NCBI GenBank assembly: GCA_015499995.1
Contig: JADNRV010000022.1
Span: 372,001-436,000, forward strand
Length of the DNA: 64,000 nucleotides
Direction: 5' to 3'
Origin: Flammula alnicola
Lineage: Eukaryota; Basidiomycota; Agaricomycetes; Agaricales; Strophariaceae
In this document: piece by piece, positions 1 to 11,033 of the stretch
How positions within the stretch are numbered: position 1 is the first letter of the stretch
Layout of the letters: each line of letters opens with the position of its first letter
Notes under the pieces: model-generated
Seen by the model: only the letters and a program-made list of their open reading frames with translations
What the model was told of the DNA's origin: nothing
Databases searched by the model: none
Position numbers and translations under genes: made by a program

Positions 1-1848
1 AAATATTTAATGCGCTACAGTTGCGCGCTTCCTGCCAATAAGAAACCTGCGCCAAGGCAATACAGAGTTAAATATGGAATCATCTGTGAGAAACTAACCT
101 TGTGTACGCCTAAAAGCCTGTGAGCCCTCCGCGATTACCTCCGTGACACATCCCATAGTTACTTAGTTTCAGATCTGCCAAATATCGGAGGGTTGGCGGA
201 AAATTAACACTTCCCACTGGAGTTGCAGTGGGTCTCAGGCTTCCTCTTTTAGGGAGCTGCCGCCAAGATCTATACAGTTTTTACTTGTTAGAAGATTCGA
301 AGGGTACACGAGCTGATTGGAAGTGATAAGACGGAAGGACCCACTCTTGACGTACTTCATTATGAAACGGAGCCGGGCGTTTGAAAAAATTTCATGCTCG
401 ATTGAGAGTTTTTCGGCAAAGGAAAACAAGAGTCTCTCCCGGTCACCGGTCACCCTTCTCACTTAATATGAAAGTCAGTAGAGTAGAAACCTAAGAGTAG
501 TTGATAACGCCGATTGTTAAAGCAGACTGACCTCTTGAGAATGATACACGGGTGATATTCGGTAGGATTGAACCTCAGACGGTGAACGCAAGGCCAGACC
601 AGTCGACGGTCGTCGCGCCGATAACAAAGATCCAGGCTTGATTTGCTTCCCTCAAGATTGCTATGTGTTCAATGACTTCTTTGTACCCCGGCGCTTTGTT
701 TGTGAAAGCGAAGGCGAAAACCAGGGGCGTTGAATTGTCCAGAACTTGAGTGCACAACATCGCTGGAAGGTAGGTGCGCAAATTTCCGAACGCAATTTCT
801 GACGGACGAGACCTCGGAGGCTATCAGGAAGAACTTGAATGTTGGGATGACGCAAGACAAGCTAAGAGAAACAGACCTGGGAGTATATTGTGCGTCTTTG
901 ACAAGCTCTGTCAGTTGATCAGAATATCAGTCCTGCAACGCATCAAGCTGTAGTGGGATACTTTCAGCCACCTGCGCGAAAGGATTGTATGAGGTGTCAT
1001 GAATCCGAAGGCGGAAGCTGTTTAGCTTGCAGACATTGAGTAAGTAAGTGGTGGGAAGGTCCTAAAGACAACTCGTACACACCTCATCCAATATGTATGA
1101 TACTGATATTCTCTTGCTGCGGAAATCCTCAGAAGCAAAGCATGCCGCCATGGAAGTGTTCGATGGGTCAAAATTTCTTTACTGCTTGGCGCCAGAAAGC
1201 CAAGAAGTAATTCCACGTTAACGCTTTCTTCAAGCCGGCTTGTAGCTACTGTATGCGTCTAACCATATTGGTGAGAATAAAAGGTCAAGGAAATTTAACT
1301 TGACAGACAAAAGAGCTATCTCCTCACCCAACTTGAAAATGACGCCCTGAAGCAGCCAGCTGAAGCCTCTTTATTGATCATGCAATTCTTGGTGAGCTCC
1401 TTAGATCCGCAGCACTTCTGAGTTTGTGATTGTCCGAGGACAAGAACGACGAAAGCATCTCCCTGGGTGATCAAATGACCAAGAAGCAAGCAATGGACGT
1501 ATTATATGGTGCTCATTCAGCCTCATACGCAGTCAAGTGGGAAATAGTTGTGCTGCCAATTGCTCGTGTGACTGGGCTTCAATGATGGAAGAGGTAGTTC
1601 AAGTAGTCGCGTTCATCTTATGGACATGCAGGTGGTCGTTATTATGGTGTACCGTGGCCCATGAAGTATTCGATAACCATATTATGGAAGTGGTAGCAGT
1701 ACAAGACCGAAGTTCCTGGAGCACGTGAATAGTGGAGTCATAAAAGAGGTCATTAAGAACTTGATTGGGGTTAGGTTTTAGCCAAAAAAAATTGTTCAAG
1801 TTGACTCTTGACCTCATCCTCCTCAGGCTCTCTAGGACAAGTTCAGCC
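1..1848. other. Intergenic, no supportable gene
   Basis: Only short open frames (under about 110 codons) occur here on both strands, none with recognisable family features or a convincing exon series. The last few hundred bases should hold the promoter and 5' leader of the carbamoyl-phosphate synthase gene that starts at 1849. A decayed gene on the minus strand around 575-860 cannot be excluded. Confidence 0.5.
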
Positions 1849-4800
1849 ATGGGTCTCCTACGACTCCAGTCCCTTGGGGCGCGGAGTCTTGTTCGACCAT
1901 GCATCCGTTCGTTCCACACCACTCGGGCACCTCTGTTTGCTCTAAAGCAAACACAACCTCTACGAGCCGTAGCTGCTCCTGCAGTCGGTTCTTACGCGCC
2001 AAAGGAAGGAGAACATGTTCTCAACTCACCTTCGGAGATCGCTAGAAAGATATCGGCCAAAGTCCTTCCCAAAATACCCCGCCCTGATGTCCGACGAGTC
2101 GTCGTCGTTGGTAGTGGAGGCCTCAGCATTGGCCAAGCCGGTGAATTTGATTATTCAGGCTCTCAAGCTCTCAAGGCGCTCAGCGAAGAGGGTGTCGAAG
2201 CTATCCTTATTAACCCTAATATCGCGACATGGCAAACTTCGCATCAGCTGGCGTCGGAGGTGTATTTTTTGCCCATCACCGCTGATTATGTTGCATACGT
2301 TTTGGAAAAGGAGAGACCGGATGGTATTCTCCTGACTTTTGGTGGTCAGAGTGCTCTCAACGTCGGAATTGAACTGGACCGAATGGGTGTTCTTGAACGG
2401 CTGGGCGTCAAGGTTTTGGGAACACCTATCAGAACACTTGAAGTTTCTGAGGATCGTGAACTTTTCGTCGAGGCTTTGAAAGGTGAGCAAAATCATTTGA
2501 CGAGAAAATAAATTAAGTATCTAAAATGTTGTATGTTAGAAATTGGTATCCCTGCCGCACAATCTACTGCTGTATCCACGGTTAACGCTGCCTTGGATGC
2601 TGCCGCCGTCATTGGTTACCCCGTCATTTTACGATCGGCATTCACTCTCGGTGGACTTGGTTCTGGTTTTGCAAACAACCCGGACGAACTCCGTGATCTA
2701 TCTGCGAAGAGTTTGAGTCTGAGCCCTCAGGTTCTGATCGAACGCAGTATGAAAGGTTGGAAAGAACTTGAATACGAGGTCGTTCGTGACGCTGCCGATG
2801 TATGTTCAAATTTTTAAAACTTATGGCCATCTGCGGACCTAATGCGATGAAATCCCAGAATACTATTATTTGCTGCAACATGGAGAACTTTGATCCTCTT
2901 GGTACACATACCGGCGATTCCATTGTCGTTGCCCCATCCCAGACGCTGCCCGATGATGAATATCATATGCTCCGAAGCGCGGCTCTCAAGGTTATCCGGC
3001 ATCTAGGCGTTGTGGGCGAATGTAACATTCAATATGCGCTGAACCCCACATCGAAGGAATACTGCGTCATTGAAGTGAATGCTCGGTATGTTTTGAGTTC
3101 ATGCTCGCCCCCAATTTCTTACTCATGGTGCTTATTTTTTCCAGACTGAGTCGATCAAGGTTTGTCGCTTGAGCTACAATGGTTCCATATACTCAAAACA
3201 TTTGTTTAGTGCTCTGGCTTCAAAGGCTACTGGATACCCATTGGCATATACCGCTGCGAAGATCGCTCTTGGACACACTCTCCCTGAACTACCCAATGCT
3301 GTTACGAAGACGACCACCGCTTGCTTCGAGCCTTCTCTGGACTATATCGTAACTAAAATCCCCAAGTGGGATTTGGCCAAGTTCTCGTCACAGGTTGACA
3401 GGGAAATTGGTTCCTCAATGAAGTCAGTCGGTGAAGTCATGGCTATTGGACGCACGTTCGAGGAAAGTTTGCAGAAAGCCATCCGCCAAGTCGATCCTCG
3501 ATGGAAGGGTTTCGAGGTTGTCATCGAGCCGGAAGATTTGGATAAGGCACTCACTCGCCCTACGGATATGAGGCTATTCGCAATTGCCTACGCCATGTAC
3601 AGGAAGAACTACACCGTCGACCACATCCATGATCTGACCAAGATTGACAAGGTCTGTACTTTTCCTTGGCCGTTTCTAAGTCTTGTGCTGATAGCTATCT
3701 AAATCAGTGGTACTTGTATAAGATTGACAACATCGTCCAGACTCATCACGCTATAAAGGCCGCTGGATCCATTGAGAACATTGACCATGAACTCATGCAG
3801 CGGGCGAAGCGCATGGGCTTCGCGGATGCTCAAATTGCTGGCATTGTCGAATCCACTGAAGACGTCGTTCGCGCCCACCGCAAATCACTCGGCATCACTC
3901 CTTTCGTCAAGCGTATCGACACTCTTGCTGCTGAATACCCCGCTCACACCAATTACCTTTACACCACCTACAACGCGTCCGAGCACGACGTTGACTTTGA
4001 GGAACATGGAACTATGGTTCTTGGAAGCGGGGTCTATCGTATCGGAAGCAGTGTTGAGTTTGATTGGTGCGCTGTGACATGCGCCCGTAAGCTTCGTGAT
4101 ATGGGCAAGAGGACAATCATGATCAACTATAACCCGGAAACTGTGTCTACCGACTTTGATGAGCTGACAGGTTATACTTCGAAGAACTCAACTACGAGCG
4201 TGTTATGGATATCTATGAATTGGAGAACTCTCAGGGTGTTATCGTTAGTGTCGGAGGTAAGTTTACAGATCGAAATCCGGTACTTAGGATCTCATAGTTT
4301 CTTCTTAGGTCAACTACCTCAAAACATTGCACTCCGCCTCAAGAAAGCGGAGTTAATGTTTTGGGCACCGACCCCAAGCAGATTGATACCGCCGAAGATC
4401 GTCACAAGTTCTCCTCTGTGCTTGATAAGATTGGCGTTGATCAACCTGAATGGACCGAAGCTACGTCGCTCGAAGCTGCCAAAGCTTTCGCGAACAAAGT
4501 TGGGTAAGCGAATACCCGAATCTGCGTCAACAAAGACATTTGCTAATAATGAGGATTATTCTTAGATACCCTGTCTTGATCCGTCCTTCTTATGTCCTCT
4601 CCGGCGCTGCTATGAACGTCGTATATGAGGAGCACGCCTTGGATACAACCTCTCCGCCGCCGCAGACGTCTCGCCTTTACACCCTGTCGTCATCACCAAG
4701 TTCATCGATGGTGCTCAAGAAATTGATATCGACGCCGTTGGTCACAAGGGCAAGCTAATCGTCCATGCTGTTTCCGAGCATGTCGAGAATGCCGGTGTCC

Positions 4801-5831
4801 ATTCTGGTGATGCTACTCTGGTCCTGCCTCCACACACCGTGTCCGAAGGGGATATGGCTCGCCTCAAGACAATCGCGGAGAAGGTTGCTGCAGCCTTTGA
4901 GATTTCTGGGCCTTTCAACATGCAGGTCATTAGACAGCCTCCTGCCAATCCTGGAGAGGAGGCCGCGCTCAAGGTTATTGAGTGCAATCTGCGAGCATCG
5001 CGGTCTTTCCCTTTCGTTCGAAGGTTCTTGGACACAACTTCATCGATACTGCACAGCTGCGATCGTCGACCAAGATGTCCCTGAGCCCGTCGACATCATG
5101 AAGGAACCCCGCGATTACACCTCAATCAAAGTCGCTCAATTCTCTTGGACTCGGTTAGGAGGAGCAGATCCTTTCCTTGGCGTCGGTAAGTTTCACCCCT
5201 TTCTTCTGCGACGTGATGTTGATCAACGATTTCAGAGATGGCCAGTACCGGCGAGGTCGCAAGCTTTGGCAAGGATGTTCACGAAGCTTACTGGGCATCC
5301 CTCCTCAGCACAACAGGCTTCAAGGTACCACAGGCTGGTTCAGGTGTCCTTATCGGCGGAGATATCACCAAGCCTGAGATGGTTTCCATCGCCAAACAGT
5401 TGACTGAGCTCGGATTCAAGCTCTACTGCTCTTCTCCTATCGTCGAGGAGTTCTTGAACGACATTCCCTACGTCACCGCGAAGCGTATCTGGTTCCCCAA
5501 AACTGATAAGCGAAAGTTGCGCGAGGTCTTCGACGAGTTTGACATTCAATGCGTGATCAACTTGGCCAAGTCCGGGGAGTCGACTTTGTCGACGAGGATT
5601 ATGTTGCTCGCAGGTTAGTGCTATCCTGACTCTTTCTTTTGCTTTATATTAATATCATTTTAGGAACGCCGTCGACTTCGGACTGCCCTTGTTGAACAAC
5701 GCTAAAACTGCTCACTCTTTGTGGAGAGTTTGGCCAAGAAAATCCCTCAAGGCGGCCTCCGTGGTTACACTGAGGGACATATACCTTCCGAGGTCCGCTC
5801 ATGGCGAGAATTCGTCGGGAAACGAGCGTAA
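1849..5831 (+). CDS. CPA2: Carbamoyl-phosphate synthase, arginine-specific large subunit, mitochondrial
   Basis: Ammonia-dependent ATP-grasp subunit that makes carbamoyl phosphate for arginine synthesis, working with a glutaminase small subunit. The N-terminus ([16 protein letters not shown], then RSFHTTR) is an Arg/Ser-rich, acid-poor mitochondrial presequence. An in-frame ATG at 1765 is an alternative start. Recognisable blocks: [23 protein letters not shown] (about 2095-2165), [47 protein letters not shown], the second-half start [49 protein letters not shown], and the C-terminal MGS-like regulatory domain from [13 protein letters not shown]. Several short introns; a 15-base micro-exon lies at 3145-3159. 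From about 4160 on, the frame is broken at seven places, each repaired by one extra base (near 4163, 4350, 4644, 5017, 5052, 5573, 5713). The family sequence resumes each time, ending in EFVGKRA and TAA. The enzyme identity is certain; whether the gene is intact is not. Confidence 0.93.
3145..3159 (+). other. CPA2: 15-base micro-exon of the carbamoyl-phosphate synthase gene
   Basis: The exon ending at 3085 (codon start CG of an Arg) is followed by an intron 3086-3144 (gtatgt..ccag) and the next by an intron 3160-3209 (gtttgt..ttag). Joining 3085, 3145-3159 and 3210 restores the conserved series N-A-R-L-S-R-S-S-A-L-A-S-K. Skipping the micro-exon would remove five residues from a conserved ATP-grasp stretch. 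Confidence 0.8.
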
Positions 5832-6070
5832 GACAAAGAAAATTAACCATCTTGGAAACATCTACCACCGTTTTTAATTCGAATACCAACGAAAAGTTTA
5901 TGACACCAATGTATCTTTTATTGTAGAAGGCAGGACTGTACTTTCTTTCATTTGTGCTGCATTGACGCATTCAAAAAATTGCGCTTTAGGTTTTGCTTCT
6001 AATATAATTCCGTTTATTTCTGTAGGCATCTACTTATGCGAAGGGACTTTGTTCCATTTGCTTCTACCTC

Positions 6071-7777
6071 CTATGCGAAGGTGCCAGGATGCAAGTCCGC
6101 AGGGCCATACAGCCCATTCAAATCCAAAGTCAGGACTTGACCCGAACGCGAAGAATCGACCTTGGATGTCTTCCGCCCGACTGCAAATTTCGCAACGAGC
6201 TCAGGGTCTAGCTTGTCTTCTACAAGGTCAGCAACCAGACGTCCTATTACTGGAAGGAACTGAAAATGATTTCAACCAAGGTACTAACGAACAACCTAAT
6301 AAAATCAAGAAAATACCTTGAATGCATGTCCACTGTCGCCTGTTGCCAGGATCAGTGAATCGTCCTTTGGATAGTGCCCAATCACCCAATCGCCGTCAGG
6401 AGAATCGTTGTACCTTCACGCTATGAGATTTCAAGATTCCATATACCAACAAAAGATCCTCACCAGCAAAGTCTGGTTCCAATGAACGGTTTCTCAGCAA
6501 GATCCGGATACACATTCTTCAAATGCGTCCGGAGATCTTGGAGAGCAGATTTGGGATAAGTAATCCGCCGACGGGGTCAGAAGTTATGTGCGTGGAGTCG
6601 AAACTGTGGCATTAGCTTCGTCAAAGTGAGCATAACCAGCAGAGTGGATGGCCATCTTTACGACATTCCTTTCATTAGGCTGGTGGCACTCTCTTATCAG
6701 AAACCGTCTACGCAGATATTGTCAGTCCGACTCACAGGAAAGATATAGAATCCCGAGCTGAAATCCAGGACCACTGGGCAGTCTTGTAGATCTGGGCCTC
6801 TTTCTCAGAAAGTTGGACCATTGCGACACATTGGCTATCTTTCGACGTCAGTCCCCTTCGTTTCGGAAAAGTACTATTCGGGCAGCACTTACCCGTGGCA
6901 AGACAAATACCCCTAGATCCAGCTCTGGAAAGGCTGATGGAGTCCAGGAACCGGCAGCGATGATGACCAAGGCAGCATTGAATACGGTACCATCGTTACA
7001 TTGCACCCCAGTTGTTCTACCGTTCTCCCGGAGAATCTTGGAGACAACTTGTCCTGAGATAAATTTTCCCTTGAGCGCCTTCACCTCATCAGTCAGTAAG
7101 GACGTTCCTTGGCCAGCATTGGCCCAACCACCGGTCCGATTGAGGTACCCCGAGCATTGGTCGAATGCCGCAGTGGGTACCTGCGCAGGGAAAGCCGAAC
7201 GTATTGCATCACCGTCATTCAACGGCTCGACGACAGCCCCCAACGCGATGTCATTCTTGTAAGATTCGTCCGTATATGTCTCTCCCAAGTCGGACGACCC
7301 CAAAACTATGACGCCGGATCTTAAGATAGCAATGCTCATCAGCCGTCTAGAAGCTTCGCAGGAGAGAGATTGTACAGAATGGGAGGCGCGTGGAAAGGTT
7401 TCGGATCTTGACACGTACTCTTGATAAGTGTTACCCCATTTTTTGTGGTCCTTCCATAACGAAATCGCGTCTCGGGCAAGTTCAGCGTAGAATTTATCTG
7501 CATAGGAGCTTCGAACGACTGCATCAAGGACCAAGCTCGGGAGTCAGTGGAATGACAGAAACTGGAGGTATAAGGCTATCTATATCGCCAATGGTCAATG
7601 AAACGATAACTGACTGCGATTTATATCATTGCTAGCTGCATCCGGGGCGGGTAGGGTGGTAGAACGGTCAATGATGGTGACATCCGTGTAACCTCTTTGC
7701 AGTAGATGGTATGCTGTGGACACCCCGAAGCATCCTGCCCCAACGATGACAATTTTTTCGTTCTTCGGGAGGATCAT
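6071..7777 (-). CDS. FAD-dependent amine oxidase (fructosyl-amino-acid / sarcosine oxidase family)
   Basis: Flavoenzyme expected to oxidise a secondary amine (fructosyl amino acid, sarcosine, pipecolate or saccharopine type) with release of hydrogen peroxide. The N-terminus has the dinucleotide-binding motif IVIVGAGCFGVSTAYHLL and an acidic end of the second strand (VTIIDR). An intron then joins DAASNDINR to IVRSSYAD, a family signature. Further blocks are AALVIIAAGSWTPSAFPEL, FSSGFYIFPPNERNVVKMAIH (across an intron) and RLCWYNDSPDGDWVIGHYP, where the Cys matches the covalent FAD site; an intron splits its Trp codon. The end is LYGPADLHPGTFA and stop. Like the neighbouring synthase gene it needs several single-base additions to keep frame (near 6560, 6585, 6782 and 6908). 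The exact substrate cannot be told from sequence. No peroxisomal SKL end is seen. It is convergent with the synthase gene, 239 bases away. Confidence 0.82.
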
Positions 7778-8242
7778 GGGAGTAATAAGAAGACAAGAGG
7801 GTGAAATGGATAGAGCGCCAGATCATGATGAGTTTTGGTTATCACTGGAACTGGAGAAAAGAAATTACAACCATCAATGCATCAATGTTAATCTTATCTT
7901 TCTGTTCCTAGCTCGTCGTATTGATCGAGCCGCGATCATCGCACGCTAATTATCACGGAGATTCCGGATCATACTAACTGCTTCCGACGTGGACAGTACA
8001 TAGACTTACTCCTCCTTATCCTACTAAGTAGCTGAGGCCTTACTTGACTGTTGTGAAAACGCGTGCAAATCCGTTATTCAAAGATAATATGTACATGTGG
8101 CAAAATATATGATGACGACGATGCATATGTGGGTGGTTGTGTCTCTATGTGTCTATTCTAAGCTAGTCGATAATGAATAAATATTACGTTCTTCTCCGAG
8201 GAAATGCATACAAGGAGGCAGAAAGAAAAGGCATAAAAATTT
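7778..8242. other. Intergenic between amine oxidase and PAL
   Basis: Upstream of the amine oxidase (minus strand) and downstream of PAL (minus strand). No gene-like frame with family features; it should hold the oxidase promoter and the PAL 3' end. Short ORFs run into it by chance. Confidence 0.5.
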
Positions 8243-10907
8243 TTACAGTGAAGAGAGCAAATCAACGATAATTGGTTGAAATTTCCCATCGCGAATAGCC
8301 TGTTATAAGTAGTCGAGTTGAGTAACACAAACATACTGTGGAAAAAGAACAGAAACACGTACCTCGTGAATGAGCGATACATTCTGGCCAACAGTGACAT
8401 CTTCCACACCCAGACCGTTCTCGAACCGGTGGTAGTTCTCGGATCCGTGCATCCTGATACCCAGCGTGACTCGGACAAATTCGTAGACAGACCGAGTCTT
8501 GTTGAGATAAGGAATGGCTGGAGCGGGTCCTCGTGCTCCTGAGAGATAATCCCTTCTCAGCTCGTCCAGCAAGGTATACAACCTTTCAGCAACCAGCGAA
8601 CGGAAAGATGGGATCGAAGTCAGAGCACCGGCAACCAAAGACGCGTCAGCGAACGACGGTCCAGTGAAGAAATCGAGAAGGGCAGTCGTGCTCGAAGCAG
8701 CGATTTTCTGCACCCTCTCCCTGGCGTCCATGGTGCTTGTCGCGTCGAAGGTATCATGCATTGCAATAGTGACCTTTGATATGATCTTGGCCGAGGCATC
8801 TTCCGAAAGAAGAGAACCGAAAGCAGCTGCGAATTCTTCTGAGACAATCTTTGTAAGACCTTCATGGAATTCGTGTTGAAGAGCTCTCAGATCCAAGGCT
8901 ATGAGATTGAAATTAAATTGGGATCATGTATGAGTATCGAGTTGTTCATACCTTGACAGATGGCATAGAGGTACGACGACATCAAGATGGACAGAGTTTC
9001 CAAAGAGTTGACGGTAGCACGTGCAGAGATCAGTGCCAGTGAACTATAAATAAGTCAGTATTGGAGACGGTTTGATAGGAATAAAACAAGTCTAGTGCTT
9101 ACTTGACAGCCTGATTGTGCATTTCGGCAGATTGGATGTGTGTCGAGACGGGATTGGCCAAGTATCCAAGCTCAGCAACGTACGCAGCGGAGGCAATGTC
9201 AATACCCTTTGCGTGATAGTTGAGCGATGGGTCCGTGGCAGCGAGGGAAGGCGGCAGACCCCGGTTCATGGCCGGATTGATGAGTTCAGCGCACTGAGCA
9301 AAGACGAGCTTGCCGAGATGATGAAGACTGAGACGTGTCTTTTCCATGGTGTTTGTCACAGCCATAGCCTGGAAGTTACCGCCGTGGTGTACATGTCCTG
9401 TTTCACCGTCAACGAGAGGGTTGTCAGTGGCTGGGAGAAGAGAAAGGGGTTAATAGCTTTCATTTGACAGGAAGGAATCGACCTACTGGAGTTGCACTCG
9501 ATTGTGATTGTCTTGAGTGATTGAAGCAGGTCTTCGACTTGAGGGCCAATAAACTGCGGGGCAGTTCGAAGTGCATAACGGTCCTGGCGAAGAGTGCCTT
9601 CATCCTCCGCGATTGTGACCTCCTCTTCGTGGCCTTGTGCGAATGTGCTGCCTTCCAACAGGCCGAAGATATTCTTAGCCGTCTCGATCTAGAAAAAATC
9701 GTAAAGAGATATAAATACACAACAAAAAATTTTACACACCTGACCAGGATGAGGGCGAGCAATATTGCTGATGAAGGGGTCAAAGGACGCCCGAGTTCCT
9801 GCGAGAGCCTCTGTGCCCATAGCCGTCAAAACTTGGGACAGAAGGGTAAGATGAACGGCATCGTTCAAGGCCAGCGAGGCCAAAGATGCAGAAAATGCAG
9901 TGCCGTTCAAAATTCCAAGGTGTTCCTTAGAGACAAGAGGGATGGGCGCAATGCCATGTGCCTCAAGCGCCTGTACAGATGAGACGATCTTGCGTCCACC
10001 AAAGGCCGCGGAACCATCAAATACCCTTATGGAAGGGTTACCGATGAGTGTACCGGCAATGTAAGACAAAGGCGAAAGATCTACGAATGCGCAAAATTAG
10101 AAGGGGATAAAAGTAAAAATGAAGGGATCCTCTACATACCTCCAGATGCGGAGATACTTCCGCGCAACGGAACGAGGGGGGTGACATTGGCACGAAGGAG
10201 TTCGTTCATCTTCTCAATTAGCTCCCACCTGACACCCGAATGGCCGCGAATGAGAGAGTTCATGCGAATAAGGATAGCTCCTCGGACCCATGCTTCTGGC
10301 ATGCTCGTGGAGGAGAGAGGGTCAAGAAGAGGGAGCACATCGAGAGGCTTGGTAGATGAGGGAAGCACACCACTGTGCTGGTGTTGGAGGAGTGCGTTAC
10401 CCAGAAGGATAGGTTGATCAGTGCGAGTATCGGCGCTTCCACCGAATCCTGTAGACACGCCATATACGCTCAGACCCGCGTCAACCTTGTCAGCGATAGC
10501 CTTACGGCTCTTCGCGATTTTGGTTTTCAGCGCTGGGGAGTCTTCGAGCGCAACGGATGCATGGTATCTTGCCGCCGCTGTAACAGCTGCGATAGAAAGG
10601 TTCTGTCCATCGACAATGACTAGTTTACCATTCCTATTTATTGTGAATTAATAAGAAGAAATGGTTGAAATGGCGGAACTAACTTGTAGCTGTCTAGTTC
10701 CTGGTAAGATTGGATGAATTCCTCGACAAGAGCTGTGGAGAGTGGTTTGCGTGGCAGGAGTTTGGAAAGCGACCGCACAGTCCGTGTCGGGGTGGTCTCT
10801 TCTTTCGCAGTCACTTTGGTGACGAAGCTAGTCTCGCGTACAACAGTAGTCGATGCTGACGAGGACTTGCGAGCAGGGTTCTTGGTTTCGGCAGAGATGA
10901 TAGTCAT
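8243..10907 (-). CDS. PAL: Phenylalanine ammonia-lyase (PAL, possibly PAL/TAL)
   Basis: Converts L-phenylalanine to trans-cinnamate and ammonia. All exons read in frame after removing short introns. Order: a Ser/Lys-rich N-terminal tail ([19 protein letters not shown]), substrate loop with catalytic Tyr in [15 protein letters not shown], the [13 protein letters not shown] selectivity region, and the Ala-Ser-Gly triad in RGSISASGD (about 10140), which cyclises to the MIO cofactor; an intron splits the codon after the triad. Then GKEALAL-equivalent [18 protein letters not shown], the ATDNPLVDG block followed by HHGGNFQAM, and [21 protein letters not shown]. The C-terminal helical shielding region ends in [12 protein letters not shown] and TAA. 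The His-Gln in the selectivity region is the arrangement of fungal enzymes that also accept tyrosine. ATG chosen because it follows a TATA-like site by about 120 bases. No frame damage seen. Confidence 0.95.
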
Positions 10908-11025
10908 TGCTGAGGATCGAGTAAAACGAGTTCAGATAAGATATGTGAGGCTGGAGTTGCTCTAGAGACCCTGTGAGATGCAAGGGGAGAAGGTATTGGT
11001 GAATCATAGCAGGTACAGCCTAGGG

Positions 11026-11033
11026 TATATATA
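11026..11033 (-). promoter_or_regulatory. TATA-like element upstream of PAL
   Basis: The octamer TATATATA, read on either strand, sits 119 bases upstream of the PAL start codon, a plausible position for a core promoter in a filamentous fungus. Assignment rests on position only. Confidence 0.4.

Noticed and set aside
1599..1922. Minus-strand 107-codon frame at the synthase start
   Set aside because: Overlaps the presequence of the synthase on the opposite strand and has no family features.
4839..5618. Several separate short genes in the synthase region
   Set aside because: They are fragments of one gene in shifted frames; family sequence continues across them when single bases are added.
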